Both the position numbers and the translations under genes were made by a program. Below, piece by piece: positions 1 to 10,878 of a stretch of 64,000 nt of DNA (position 1 is its first letter; every line of letters begins with the position of its first letter). Below the pieces are notes generated by a model. That model was given only the letters and a program-made list of their open reading frames with translations, was not told the DNA's origin and ran no database searches. The stretch covers positions 97,616,592 through 97,680,591 of the forward strand of contig CP092870.1 of NCBI GenBank assembly GCA_030710605.1, in the 5' to 3' direction. This stretch comes from Cordylochernes scorpioides (lineage: Eukaryota > Arthropoda > Arachnida > Pseudoscorpiones > Chernetidae).

Positions 1-727
1 TCAAAATGTTAAAACAAAAATTTATAATAAGTTTCAGCATGCTGGAAGCAATAGTGTTAACCAAACGCCACACAAAGTTTACTTATTTGGCCGCGATTTT
101 ATTTTGACTTGAATCCCCTAGCACTTCTTTTGACGTGACAGAGTAAAAGGTAATAGAAATGTAGGCTGCAATGCTCTCTCTTTTAACGGGAGATTTCTAA
201 ACTCCTTTAGTTTCTCTGCCAAGTTTTGGTTTAATGCTACTCTATCTTGGACCCTTCGCTTTAATTCTTCCTAGTTTCTCCATCCAGGCCATATCAGTCT
301 AATTCTTCAGTTTCTCTACTCTTGAGCAGACGCTAGTTTGCAATGGCTTCGTACTTCTTTATCTTGAGCTCATTTAACTCTCTTCAGGTCTTCCCATCCA
401 GTCCATCAGTCCGATAATAATTTTTCCTGACGTTCTCTTTTCATTCATTTTATCCTTCAGAACTTTAATAACCGAGATAAAAAGCTATTTTAATCTATCT
501 CTTCATGTAGTACTGCCATCTCCGATATGGAGGTTGGCCATCACGGGAAACAACGTCATTTCATCCTGGTTCTGGACATCTTCTAATTCCAGACCATTCT
601 ACATGTATCAAATCAATCCTTTCTTGGTAGATCTCACTCCCGTCATTCTTCAATCCTCCAGTATGGTCAATTATACAGAATGATCCTTAGATAATACACG
701 TCCTGCTAACTGCCATTTCCTTTTGTG
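1..727. other. AT-rich stretch, no feature recognised
   Basis: No long reading frame, terminal repeat or RNA-like fold stands out on either strand. Weak internal similarity exists between about 280-300 and 395-415 (both contain a CATCCAG-CCAT-CAGTC pattern), too short to define a repeat. Confidence 0.4.
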
Positions 728-1005
728 ATTGCTTCATTTATAGAAAAATCTATACGACCATTAATTATTTACCAAAATTCACCCTATCTATCTGTTTGAG
801 AATTTTTGCGTAGCTCAATTAGCGCTCCTACACGGTGATATGTCCGGGTACAAATTGCGCGCTTCATTAATAGAAAAGTCTATATACTCTCTCCCTTAAA
901 TCTTCTCCAAACTTCTTTGTCCATCACACTAGCTGTCCATAATATTTGATGTTGAGAATTCTTGTGTAGCTCAAACAGCGGCGAGATATTCGGACACGTC
1001 ACTGG
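728..1005. repeat. Degenerate tandem duplication, about 130-bp unit
   Basis: Two diverged copies lie side by side. Each starts near GCTTCATTWATAGAAAA (about 730 and 858), continues to TTGAGAATT-TTG-GTAGCTCAA (about 797 and 952), and ends in a GATAT-C-GG block (about 835 and 985). The copies differ by many substitutions and small indels, so the duplication is old. Function unknown; no coding potential. Confidence 0.45.
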
Positions 1006-1379
1006 AGGGAGAGTCACCCGAGAGGTATTTAATTACAAGGCTGCTGCAGCCACCTTGGGTAACTAAGTGAGATGAGGAAATGTAAATTGGAGGTAGTGAA
1101 GTCAAGGCCACATCTTGCCACATCTGGGTGCAGGCAGTTCTACCGCTGGGTGGAACAATTGAACGTCTTCAGTGGGTGACTTACTGTCACATGTGAGACA
1201 TGTATTCACCTGGTCTCTCATTGGAGGTTAAGTTATATTAGATTGGTTTTCCTTTTGGGCTTTATACTTCAAATCCATATGAGACTGTCTTAATTAGGAT
1301 TTAGAGTATCTGTATTATTATTAGATTTAAATGGCTTTTACTTATATATACTATATATATATACACGCTCTTTGCTGAC

Positions 1380-1436
1380 TCCGTGTGAATCCATGTATGT
1401 CTTAATAAAGGGGTGTGTGCGCGTGCGTGCTATATC
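1380..1436 (+). repeat. LINE-like 3' tail fragment (AATAAAGG-GTGTG type)
   Basis: TCTTAATAAAGG followed by GTGTGTGCGCG resembles the 3' ends of LINE family H at 48.6 kb and of the 145-bp tandem units at 52-53 kb. Only the last tens of bases are recognisable here. Confidence 0.35.
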
Positions 1437-1659
1437 AAGTCAAACCGTCCACCTCCTCTCCCACTTTATTTTTATTTAACAAAGGTGGCTCTTGGTGAGA
1501 TGGTGTGTGTATTGGAACTTAACTATGATTCTGTGTGTGACGCTTTCCCCCTGCATCCTGATAGCGCTGATCCCTGGCCATCCCTTCACAGGGCTCGATG
1601 GCTTCTTGGGTAGTGGTGACTTGTGACTTTGGAGTTGCGACTGGTTTTCTTGGTTTCGA

Positions 1660-1705
1660 GCGAGGCTAGAAGGCCATCTCAATTTGGCCAATTCGCCTTA
1701 GTCAG
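1660..1705 (+). repeat. Dispersed repeat fragment
   Basis: The block GGCTAGAAGGCCATCT followed by -AATTT-G-CAATT recurs near 19738-19770. It is an unclassified interspersed repeat seen twice in the window. Confidence 0.35.
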
Positions 1706-1825
1706 TCAGTGTGTGACGCTTTTGTATTACGTTTACTATAGGGGAACAACATTAAATAAGGATCATATATATTTATATAATATATATAGGATCGAAATCA
1801 TAATAATATATCAAAAACAAAATAG

Positions 1826-1975
1826 GCATATCCTGACCGTTCACATGAGCTTTTTTAGATGGCAAAGCACCATCTAGTGGAACATAAATCAACTAAACGT
1901 TGATTTAACCTGTTCTCTGATATTTGGCCAACCCATTTTCTTAATAAACCAAGAAAATTCAACGCGTTTCACGGG
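1826..1975 (-). repeat. Hammerhead-family element, truncated copy
   Basis: Shares with the copy at 43.57-43.77 kb the order CATATCCTGA, AGATGGC-hairpin-GCCATCTAGTGG, AATCAAC/GTTGATT hairpin, ATTTGGCCAA, and the segment beside the hammerhead. On the minus strand it still has GAAACGCGTT, but the CUGANGA half is missing and TA-rich DNA follows at 1976. It is therefore a copy broken inside the ribozyme. Confidence 0.55.
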
Positions 1976-2612
1976 CTGTATATATATAATAATAGATCAA
2001 TAATCTGAACGACACGCGTTGATCCTCCTCGCAAAGTTTTACTACAGAGTTGACGAGATTGGGAAACGAGAGAAACCCAGCTGGATACAAACCATCGCTA
2101 CATCTGCTAAAGCTCCCAGCAATTTCACCAATTTTAAACAACCAAATCCCTAAAAATATTGATTTTATAAATATTAAGTTCACCTCTCCCGTCAAAATAG
2201 ACTTCAAAGCAATGGCAAAATTTCCAACTAATTTATTGTTTCGTTCTGCTTATATATTCTGCCTTTGAAGGTTTATTCTTTGTGTGATGATATTTAACGA
2301 AAAACTATGGAAGAAGGTAAATTAACATAAATGCATAGATTGTACATGAGTAGCCTGCCAATGTAGGCAGTCCCAAGTCCGAATGAAGAGGAAAGAGGGG
2401 AAGTAGATTCAATTATTGTAAGAATACACGATTATTGCTGCATTTTTTTTTCTTCTACGGGTTTATATAAATATATATAAATGAAACTGTATAGAGGGAG
2501 AGTAAATAAAGTAGAAGTTCCCAGCATCCTCTAAAGAAAAAAAAATGGTTTAAAAAAAAACAGGATTCATAAGGGAGTAATGTTGTTCAATCGATGTTTC
2601 TCTAATGGCATC
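1976..2612. other. AT-rich stretch with one relic of LINE family G
   Basis: No gene is seen; reading frames on both strands are short and AT-biased. At about 2361-2405 the sequence AGTCCCAAGTCCGAATGAA and a following purine-rich block look like a diverged start of LINE family G (compare 2691). Confidence 0.35.
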
Positions 2613-3046
2613 ACGAAGGCCATTGTTTTCTGAGAAAATTTAATAAATGGACGGACGGACGGGCTGGACTCCGCTTTAACTCCGCCTTTGCCGGTCCCAA
2701 GCCCGGATGAAAAAGGAGGAGGGGGAGCAGTAACAAGCTCGCTAAAAAACCTGGGCTCAGTTGGCCCGGCTGATAGTACCCTGTAAGGGCTTCTAATCCA
2801 GAGATACAGGATGAGCAGCGTTTGTACTCCCATGTTAGGAGCGGCTGCACATGGTGTCTGTTCCTCATGTCAGAGGCGGCCATTTCTTTTGGAGCTAAGT
2901 CGGCCTGCCACTGAGTAGTGCTCCCAGTCTTAATGACAAAGGCAGACGCATTCTACTTCACCCAGTCATGAATGATTGAGTGGAGATAAGAAAGAAGAAG
3001 ACGAAGTCCATTGTTTTCTCAGAAAATTTAATAAATGGACGGACGG
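2613..3046 (+). mobile_element. LINE family G 3' end with 46-bp flanking direct repeat
   Basis: The core is a 5'-truncated retroelement end also present at 11631, 16655 and (reversed) 25514: it starts near GCCGGTCCCAAGCCCGGAT and ends in AAGAAGAAGA. A 46-bp direct repeat at 2613-2658 and 3001-3046, with only two mismatches, brackets it. This is unusually long for a target-site duplication, but the other copies have clean 10-13 bp TSDs, so target-primed integration is likely. No intact protein is encoded; the clade is unknown. Confidence 0.7.
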
Positions 3047-3837
3047 ATTGGACTCAGCAGGGAAGTGAAAAAGGACTTTTTGTCTCTACATAATTAAAAA
3101 AAAAAGTTAATCTCTGAGAAAAAAAAAACTGCAGGAGTGAAATTGGATTCCGAGGCATTGCTGTCTGGTTGACTTATGAAAGACAGAAATAGAGACACAC
3201 TTTCTATAGCTGTGGAATTCGAAAACGCCAATTAACACTGCCCTCCATAACAAGAAAAAGAGGTAAAAAAAAAACCAACTAATTAGTAAAATTTACATAA
3301 GCATACATTAAATGAATTCTTAACACACTACTGCTTCCTTTTTTGTTATTTCATTTGTCCCAATATATGTGAGAGTCGTTAAACGACAAATAAAAGTTGA
3401 TAAAAAAAGACATCTGCTACTTTTAATGGACAGATAGGTGGATGTTTGAAGCAGTTAAAACGATGAGAATAAAACACTTCTTATTACGGTCTTCGTTAAG
3501 ATTATATACTTGCTGGGTAACCTTAATAAAGAGTTCGTTTTTTTGATAGATAAATAGAAAATCCCGAGGATCGGTAATTTGATACAGTGAACACAAGGTT
3601 TCGATAAATAGAAGAAAAAAAAGTGAGATCAAGAAAATGTATTTGCCACACAATGCTGATATCAATCGATCAATGGGTGAAAAACGCATATCTCTCGTCA
3701 AAAAAAAAAATCAAAAACCATGCATTTTATTCATTATCTTTACGAAAAAAAAAAAAACAGACAAATTCAGATTAATCCCAATTCGCCCTTTGTAGTTTTA
3801 ACCTAGAACCCACCCACAGCTATAAGGGGGGAAAAGG
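3047..3837. other. AT-rich stretch, no feature recognised
   Basis: Contains several A-runs and a spurious minus-strand frame of AT-rich composition (3423-3701). No repeat ends, splice-framed exon or conserved motif is evident. Confidence 0.4.
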
Positions 3838-4126
3838 TTTTTTTTTTTTAGTACACGTGGTATATAGGCCATGATAATCATGGTGGGTAGAAGGTGGCGA
3901 CTGTTTTTACTGTAAGTAGACTCTAGGTCATCTACACATACGACTTTTGCACTTACAATTGTGCCAGAGCCCCCGTTTGGTTATTTGCACTCGCTGGTCT
4001 TTTGCAAAATCGGGGGTAATTGAACTATTTTATTATCATTATAAAAAAGGTTCTCAATGCGGGATTCGATCCCGGGTCATAGTGGTCAAAAGTCAACGGT
4101 TTAGATTACTCGTCCACAGACCCTCC
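3838..4126 (-). mobile_element. tRNA-derived SINE family 1, reverse copy
   Basis: Read on the minus strand: a tRNA-like head with a box-B-like GGATCGAATCCC after GACCACTATGACCCG, a middle with the GCCAGAG and CATGATTATCATGG blocks, and a 3' poly(A) (the T-run at 3840-3851 on the plus strand). It is moderately diverged from the young copy at 9187-9493. Confidence 0.75.
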
Positions 4127-4326
4127 ATAAAAAGAATGAAATGTGAAACCTTAAAAACGAAATTCACAAGAGATGAATCATAAGAGATAAAAAAAAAGCA
4201 TCTACATATGGAAAATGTGTCTGGAGAAGGACAGAGATTCATCTCTTCTTAGAAAAAAAAAAGCCAAAAGTTGCATATTTGATGGAGAATTTCCACACAA
4301 TGCTACTTTGCATACCATCTACAACC

Positions 4327-4664
4327 ATCTAGAGCAGTGATTCTCAACCTTTTTTTTGTTGCGGCATTATTTTAAAGATTTGAAAATTTGGCGGCACAAT
4401 TTTAGAATTTCGCGGCACACTTTTGCTAACTTGAATGCAAGAAAATTCAAATTATGTATCAATATTTCTATGCAAAATATAAGTAATATACATCTCTAAC
4501 ATTCAATTTGCTAATTTCGTTATTTTAAAAAGTAAAAAAATGAAAAAGAAAAACCAATACAAACGTGAACATAATCATATGACTAAAATTCGGCGGCACA
4601 TTTTTAGAATTTCGCGGCACACAAAATTACCGCGGCACATTGGTTGAGAATCACTGATCTAGAG
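4327..4664. mobile_element. hAT-type MITE with perfect 8-bp TSD
   Basis: The element is 4335-4656 (322 bp). It has perfect 15-bp terminal inverted repeats, CAGTGATTCTCAACC and its complement. The flanks ATCTAGAG at 4327-4334 and 4657-4664 are identical, the 8-bp duplication typical of hAT transposases. Internal subterminal GCGGCAC blocks repeat near both ends. There is no transposase gene, so it would have been moved in trans. Confidence 0.93.
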
Positions 4665-5007
4665 AATGGGAAGCACATTGAAATTTCACCGTGTAAAATA
4701 TCTTTCTTAGTATATTATATTAATTGTAAAAAAGAGATTTAAATATGTGAATTGATATCTATGTGTTGTGCATGATTTTTGCAAGAGTTTTCAAGATTTG
4801 AAACTCAATTTTCGGGATGATTATATATGAAGTTAAGGAAAGGTGAAATACATAATTTCAGGTTTTTATCTCATACAGTCTTTGAGTCTTAAAAAATAAA
4901 TAAATTATGAAATTTAATATATAAATTTTTCTTGTCTTTCTTTTTAATAAATGAGAGAGAAATTCTAAAAAAGTAATCTTTACAACTACAATAAGTATTT
5001 ATATATG

Positions 5008-5200
5008 CAGTAGAACCATCACATGAAAGAGGACACTCTTACTAGAGGACATCTCACTACATATAAAAGTTTTCATTTTCCCAAAATTAAATATTGTTAC
5101 TAAATTATCGGCTTTCTCCATTTAGAGGCCACCTCTCTCTAAAGGGAACTTAAAATTCTGCAAGAAGGTGTTGTCCTTTTGAGAGAAGTAGGTTCTACTG
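5008..5200 (+). mobile_element. pogo/Tigger-like MITE, family A
   Basis: Terminal repeats CAGTAGAACC and GGTTCTACTG bound a 193-bp non-coding element with the internal blocks GAGGACACT, AGTTTTCATT and CCACCTCTCTCTAAAGG shared by all family A copies. The flanking dinucleotide is TG on both sides rather than the usual TA. Confidence 0.75.
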
Positions 5201-5805
5201 TGATTGTAGCACTAGAGAAAAGGAAGAAACACAAAGCAAGAAGTACAATGGAGAAGAGAGAGAGGAAAGTTGAGAAATTAACCATCACTATGACTTTTGC
5301 CATTGACCTCATAAAAGGAAACGTCTAAGGAACCATTACAAGGTCAAGTACATGGCCCAACATGGATCCTAGGAGGGTCAATGGCTTTCAAAATGGTCTG
5401 TTAATTGGCTCTTAGAATCACATTCACCTCACTATTGGGCCTCGCACTTTTACTGTAGACTACAGGTTTATTGTGTTTATACAGTGGGGGGGAGGGAGCT
5501 CCTTGTTGATACTGCTGTTAAAGCAGGTACGTCCCTCACTTTATAGTCCTGTAGAGGTCAGAGAAGTTTTTCCCTTCTCTCCTGGGAAAACATTGGGCAA
5601 GAAACTCTAAGTGCTATTAAGAGGTTGGGTCACTAAGTTCTTGTCATTAAGTACCATGTTGAGACTTCTAGTGTGGTTGTGCTTGGTCCTTTTCCAACTT
5701 TTTCCTCTTCTCCCAAAATATAATGGTCAGTCTGGTCTGAAATACTGTTGTAACATGAAGGATAGGTGATTCCTGTTGGTGTTGAATTATAGTTGGATAA
5801 ATTAA

Positions 5806-5809
<4 letters not shown>
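5201..5809. other. Unassigned stretch
   Basis: A little less AT-rich than its surroundings. There is no open frame of note and no recognisable repeat boundary; a GGGGGGAGGGAG run is at about 5486. Confidence 0.35.

Positions 5810-5882
<73 letters not shown>
5810..5882 (+). repeat. (GA)n microsatellite
   Basis: About 36 uninterrupted GA dinucleotides. Confidence 0.98.
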
Positions 5883-5885
<3 letters not shown>

Positions 5886-5994
5886 CTTTGGTGTGAAGAT
5901 TTTTGAAATAGGGTTGAATTTATAGTAAGTGCTTAATTATAGTGTTGGTTGAATTTAAAAGGTCATACTGATTTTAGGCATAACTTCTCTTTAA

Positions 5995-6139
5995 AGGTTG
6001 AAACCTATTTGCAGAGCCAAAGTGTCTATCCTCTTACTGGAGAGCGGCTAACTGATAAAGATGGTAATTTTGGCAATGAAAACTGTTATTTGTAGAGAGG
6101 TACCCCATTAGTGAATGTCCTATCATGGAGGTTCTACTG
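5995..6139 (-). mobile_element. Family A MITE, partial
   Basis: Matches the reverse of family A from the TTGCAGAGCCAAAGTGTC block to the terminal GGAGGTTCTACTG, followed by TA. The other terminus is missing. Confidence 0.65.
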
Positions 6140-6185
6140 TATCTATATATGTTTTGGATATAAAAAATTAATTTGATTATAAATA

Positions 6186-6470
6186 TATGATAAAGCACAA
6201 TTTGTATTATAGATTATAATAAAAGAAAATAAGACCTAATCTAAATAATTTATTATCTTTTGTATCGATAAGGCACAATTTGGATTATAGATTATAAACA
6301 CAAGGTAATAAGACCAAATTTATTTGGATTTGGTCTTATTACCTTGTGTTTATCTTTTGTATCTTTAGTATCTTTTGTCTGATGATGGTGACAATGTTGT
6401 TGCCGAAACGTCACACACTAATAAATTATTTGGATTAGGTCTTATTTTCTTTTATTATAAATATACTTTT
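6186..6470 (+). repeat. TTATC-family element with hammerhead-like hairpin
   Basis: A nested arrangement of GATAAGGCACAATTTGG, ATTATAGATTATAA, AAGACC-AAAT-CAAATAA and their reverse complements. At 6379-6408 the sequence reads CTGATGA, a 6-bp hairpin stem (GGTGAC/GTTGCC, using wobble pairs), then GAAAC GTC. The stem differs from other copies by changes that keep pairing. One extra T lies between CTGATGA and the stem. Confidence 0.6.
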
Positions 6471-6524
6471 ATATGAGATTATTGAAAACACTTTAAAAAT
6501 AAATATCTAATAGAAAATATAGTA

Positions 6525-6682
6525 CAGTAGAACCTCCCTTTAGCAGACACCCCGCTAGTGGACATCTCTCTACAATGGACAGTTTTCATTTGCAAAATTA
6601 TCACTTTTACTATTTAGCAACTCTCCGGTAAGAGGACACTTAGGCTCTGCAATTAGGTGTCCTTTACAGGGAGGTTCTACTG
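6525..6682 (+). mobile_element. Family A MITE, complete
   Basis: CAGTAGAACCTCC to GGAGGTTCTACTG, 158 bp, flanked by TA on both sides. Non-coding. Confidence 0.85.
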
Positions 6683-6689
6683 TATTAGA

Positions 6690-7020
6690 TTTCTAAAAAA
6701 AAATAGGTTTAATAAGATTATAAAAATCAAATAGTGAGCCATATCCAGTACCACACATGTCTGTCCAAAAACAAAAGAATAGACCAGCTGTGTTTAAGAG
6801 AATACAAAGAGAAAAGATGATGAAACAAAGGAGAGTGTGGGGGAGGTTAAACACATACAGCAAAAAACAATGGGTAAGTGAGGAGAAAAGAAATTGAGGA
6901 GATCTACATCTATACAGATGTTTAGCTCATCTACACCTGGTGTCTACACGTCACTATTCTCTAGAAGGAAATCCTGACAGATAAGATACGAGATAGAGAC
7001 ACTCTTAAAAACTCTTCAAA
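6690..7020. other. Unassigned stretch
   Basis: No repeat end or coding signal seen. Confidence 0.35.
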
Positions 7021-7029
7021 ACCATTCAA

Positions 7030-7310
7030 AGTACATTGAAACCTCGTTATAACAAACAACTCTCTTCTATATGTAGTAGAACCTCCACATAAACAGACAC
7101 TTCTGTTAGCAGACACCTCTATACATAGGTCAGTTTTCATTGCTAAAATTTATTTTCAAATCTTCCGCACGAATCTCTAGCAATTTGTGGTTCTCTGGTT
7201 AGAGGACACCTAAATACAAAAGTCATTTTTCATTTCCAAAATTACTATTTTTAACAATTAGCTCATATAAGAGGACATCTCTCTCTAAATGATACTTTGG
7301 CAACGAGGTC
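7030..7310 (+). mobile_element. Degenerate family A MITE, with a second pogo-like end before it
   Basis: 7036-7060 reads like another pogo end (CATTGAAACCTCGTTATAAC). From about 7075 a family A copy follows, with some internal blocks repeated and no clean 3' terminus. Confidence 0.5.
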
Positions 7311-7347
7311 TTTTTGATACTGAAACATCTCTCACACTATTTATTTA

Positions 7348-7517
7348 CAGTGAAACTCCGCTAAAACAAACCTGGGATATAGAAAACCTTTCTTTTATAT
7401 AATTTCTTTTAAATAATCCCCATTTTATAATACAGTGAACTATGGCTATAACAAACCATGGTTATAGTGAACTACAGGTTCAGTCCCATTGGGGTTCACT
7501 TTAGAGGGGTTTTATTG
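7348..7517 (+). mobile_element. pogo/Tigger-like MITE, family B
   Basis: 170 bp, TA on both sides. It starts CAGTGAAACTCCGC and ends GGGGTTTTATTG. Internal blocks are CCCCATTTTATAATACAGTG, GGCTATAACAAACCATGG and TCCCATTGGGGTTCACT. Family B members recur at 10.9, 12.0, 18.4 and 18.8 kb. Confidence 0.8.
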
Positions 7518-7596
7518 TATTTGAATTTGGTCTAATTACTTGTAAAAAAAATAGTACAAATGTGATATTGTACTGGGATAAGGTGCATAAATTATG

Positions 7597-7880
7597 ATAA
7601 GACACAATTTGGATTATAGATTATAATAAAAGAAAATAAGACCTAATCCAAATATTCCACACACTAATAAATTATTTGGATTAGGTCTTATTTTCTTTTA
7701 GTGCATAAATTATGAAAAAGGCATCTTCTTACCGTGCAACTGAAAGTTGCTGATGGCTTGCGCCATCTATCGGAATAAATATCAACTATTCTCGTTGATT
7801 TTTAATTATTCCAGAAGCCTTTTTCATAACTTATTACTTGTGTTTATTATCTATAATCCATAGTGTGCTTTATTATGTTT
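7597..7880. repeat. TTATC-family relic joined to hammerhead-family element
   Basis: 7597-7712 carries TTATC arms in both orientations. 7713-7835 is the reverse-oriented hammerhead-family body (GGCATCTTCTTACCGTGCAA, GATGGCTTGCGCCATC hairpin, AATATCAACTATTCTCGTTG) but lacks the ribozyme end. 7838-7880 resumes TTATC-like sequence, so one is probably inserted in the other. Confidence 0.55.
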
Positions 7881-8149
7881 ACTTCTGTTTAACCATTTGA
7901 GAGAATCCTGTAGGGAATGAGTGTACTTAATAAAGGGTTTATTGTTGTTTACCCTTGTCATAACAACATAGTAATATCAAGATAAAATGTAGATCCCCCA
8001 AGTGATATTGTAAAGTGAGGTTCCACTGTAAGCGCCAGTTGGTCCATAGTCAGTTTGTTGTTGATCACCCCTCTTGTTTATAAGAAAGAAACCTGGAGTA
8101 CATGTGTTGATGGACTTCAAGAGAATTCCATTATTTAGCTGTGTAAGGG

Positions 8150-8563
8150 GATTGAAACAAACAGAAAGGAGGGTAAACAAGACTAAATTCAAACAATTTA
8201 TATATGGGATGTTTCTGTGAACAGCATTGTTGTTACCATCTTCAGATATATACATATATATATAAACACTAAAAATCATTCTGTACTTCATTACTTCATA
8301 CATTCAGCACTTTCATCTGAACGATGTTAATAACGCCGTTACCAAAACATCATGCTTAATTTACAGAAAACTTTGTTATAGTGTAACCTCAGAGACTGAA
8401 CTTTTGGTTCACTATAAGCATGGTTCACTAGATTATAATAATAAAAATCAGATTATTTTTTTATAAGAAAAGTTTCACTATATCCCTGGTTCATTTTAGT
8501 GAGGGTTTAGAACTTGGTCTTGTGAACTTGTGTTTTCTATAATCCAAATTGTGCCATATCACA
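8150..8563. repeat. Degenerate TTATC element and family B relic
   Basis: 8165-8360 has the TTATC order (arm, GTTACCATCTTCAG, spacer, inverted partner) with many changes. 8395-8506 looks like a decayed family B MITE, and 8511-8563 is another TTATC arm. Confidence 0.45.
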
Positions 8564-8689
8564 AAGGTAGGACCAAATTGAGGTGTATGATTTTTTAAAA
8601 AATGTTTTCGCTCTCCACTTCTCCCACCCATATTTCCAATTTTTTTTTTCTCCAGATCCATATTCTTATTTTCCATAGGATTATTCAAA

Positions 8690-8850
8690 TAATAATCTGT
8701 ATATATTTACCATGTGTATATAATCTTTCTCCATTTTTACCCCTTTGTATATTTCCCACTTTCATGGGTTTCTCCGTCTTGTAACCCCAAGGAGAATCCT
8801 CTGTAAGACTTGTGTGTCTTAATAAAGGTTTTTGTGTGTGATTAAAAAAA
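8690..8850 (+). repeat. LINE-like 3' end with AATAAAGG-TTTGTGTGTG tail
   Basis: Ends GTCTTAATAAAGG then TTTTTGTGTGTG, as in LINE family H. Preceding GAGAATCCTCTGTAAGAC matches the same position of other copies. No coding tail is visible. Confidence 0.45.
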
Positions 8851-9174
8851 AAAGTAAAAATCTCTCCCAATATTGAACATGATGGATGGTCAAAGAGTGT
8901 CACTTTATGTCCTCTGGGAGTAATCTCCTTGACACAAGATGAAACTAAATGCCATCTGCACCTCTTGTTTGTGCAGATAAACTATGATGATGAGTCTATG
9001 ATAATCATGGGTAGTTAAGACTGCTCATTATTCTAAGTACAGAGCCAAAATTGCTATAACATTCACCTTAATTGCAATGATGTCTTATTTTATTGTCCCC
9101 CTCAATGACTCTCTTCTAATTTTGGCAGTATATGAAACATCACAAATAGAAGGTCTCTACTATTTGTGATTATT

Positions 9175-9505
9175 ATTATAAACAATGGGGGTCGGTGGAA
9201 GGCTGGGTAAACCGTTTGGTTTTCGACCACTAGGACCCGGGTTCGATTCCCGCATTGGGCACTTTTTTCTGTTTAAAAAAAAATGCTCCAATGGCCCCCG
9301 ATTCTTGCAAAAGTCCAACCCCACCAGCGAGTGCAAGTAACCAAACGGGGCTCTGGCATTTGTAAGTGCAAAGTCGAACTGCTTTTCACATGTGTAGACA
9401 TGTGGTGCGCTTACAGTAAAAGCAGTCGCTAACTACCCACCATGATTATCATGGCCTGTACCACGTGTACTAGGGATAAGCAAAAAAAAAAAAATTATAA
9501 ACAAT
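9175..9505 (+). mobile_element. tRNA-derived SINE family 1, young copy with 12-bp TSD
   Basis: The SINE spans 9187-9493. The tRNA-like head has a perfect RNA polymerase III box B, GGTTCGATTCC (9240-9250), preceded by TTTCGACCACTAGGACCC. The body holds CCCCCGATTCTTGCAAAAG and ACCATGATTATCATGGCC, and the 3' end is GGGATAAGC plus an A-tail. ATTATAAACAAT flanks it at 9175-9186 and 9494-9505, a perfect 12-bp TSD that shows LINE-machinery retroposition. Confidence 0.93.
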
Positions 9506-9561
9506 AGAATATTTATGTCCTAGAATTTAATTTTTTTCAAATGAAAAAAAATATATATATA

Positions 9562-9873
9562 CAGTAGAACCTCCGGTAAGAGGACACCTCTCCCTAAAGG
9601 ATACTTTAGCTCTGTAACTATGATAAGGCACAATTTGGATTATAGATTATAAACACAAGGTAATAAGACCAAATCCAAATAAATAAATAGTGTGTGATGT
9701 TTCGGTAACAACATTGTTACTATCTTCAGGCAAAAGTACTGAATGGTACTTTTGTCATTCAGTACTTTTGTCTGAAGATGGTAACAATGTTGTTACCGAA
9801 ACATCACACACTATTTATTTATTTGGATTTGGTCTTATTACCTTGAGCTCTGTAACTAGTAAAGGTTCTACTG
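9562..9873. mobile_element. Family A MITE interrupted by a TTATC element
   Basis: CAGTAGAACCTCC at 9562 and GGTTCTACTG ending at 9873 are the two ends of one family A MITE. Its middle is split by the palindromic insertion at 9621-9845, so the MITE is the older of the two. Confidence 0.8.
9608..9858. mobile_element. TTATC-family palindromic retroelement with 13-bp TSD
   Basis: The insertion is 9621-9845 (225 bp). AGCTCTGTAACTA at 9608-9620 and 9846-9858 is a perfect 13-bp TSD. Its two arms are inverted copies meeting near 9750; the right arm is cut short. The plus arm has CTGAAGA (9772-9778), a GGTAAC/GTTACC hairpin and GAAACATC; the left arm has the same on the minus strand. A TSD of this length fits target-primed retrotransposition rather than a cut-and-paste MITE. 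Confidence 0.75.
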
Positions 9874-9961
9874 TCATGTATATATATATAGGGAGGTAAA
9901 GATTTTTTTTAAATGGGAGGGGGAAGGGAATGTATAATTGTAAAGAAAACCATGATAAGTT

Positions 9962-10062
9962 ACCATTAGGAGATTAAAAACACAAGGTAAGAAGCCCAAA
10001 TCCAGATAAATAAATTATATGTGACATTTTGGTAACAACTCAGAAATGTCATCTATATAATT
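9962..10062. repeat. TTATC-family relic
   Basis: Carries AACACAAGGTAA-AAG, CCAAATCCA-ATAAATAAAT and ACATTTTGGTAACAAC, a diverged single arm. Confidence 0.45.
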
Positions 10063-10499
10063 TATTCATTTGATGTGCAATTGTATTGTGTGCAAGAACA
10101 CACCAAAATATACAGTTGTAGAAGGCTATATAAGAGAGCATAAAGTCAAAGATGAAGAAGAATGTGGCAAACTGATGACCTCAAGTATCTGAATAAAGTG
10201 AAGGGAGAAAGTGAAAAAGGAACATACCATGACTGGACAATCTCTATTTGAAGAAGGCTGGCACACAGTGAATAGAAGATGCTGTGAGAAGAAGTAGAGA
10301 CAAACTCACGAGATTTATCAGCTAGGGAGAGATGCTATTTCCACCATAGGTCAGCCTTGCCATTATGAAACGTCATTTCTTCCTGGCTTGGGTAACTCCA
10401 GATGACTTCCTTTGTTTTAATGGATGCATACATTTGGTTAATTCTTGTCTCTCCCACATGTAGAATTCTCTACATTTTTATTAAGACATCTATTTACAT
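10063..10499. other. Unassigned stretch
   Basis: No repeat boundary, splice-framed exon or motif recognised. Confidence 0.35.
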
Positions 10500-10800
10500 A
10501 TGTGCTGGTGGATGACTGTTGATTTCCAAATGCCACGATTCGGAATCTAATTCTGCATTGGGCACTTTTTTTTTTCTGAAAAAAAAAAAAATTGCTCCAT
10601 TGGCCCCTAATTTTTTAAAAAATCCAACCTCACCAGTGAATGCAAGTAACCAAATGGGGCTCTGACAGACTTGTAAGTGCAAAAGTCAAACTGCACTTTC
10701 TACATGTGTAGACATTTTGTACACTTAATGTAAAAGCAGTCCCCAACTACTACCTATCATGATTATCAGGGCCTGTACCACGTTTACTAGGTAAAATATT
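10500..10800 (+). mobile_element. SINE family 1, old copy
   Basis: Same order of blocks as 9187-9493 with numerous substitutions; box B is decayed. Ends in a T-rich rather than A-rich tract. Confidence 0.65.
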
Positions 10801-10878
10801 TTTTTTTTATAAGTTTTTTTTTTTTTTTTTATTTAAAGTTAAATCTTATTTAAAGATGCTCTTTGTGGGGATCTGTCA

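Noticed and set aside
9690-9899. 69-codon frame as a gene
   Set aside because: Runs through both arms of the palindromic TTATC element and the MITE end.
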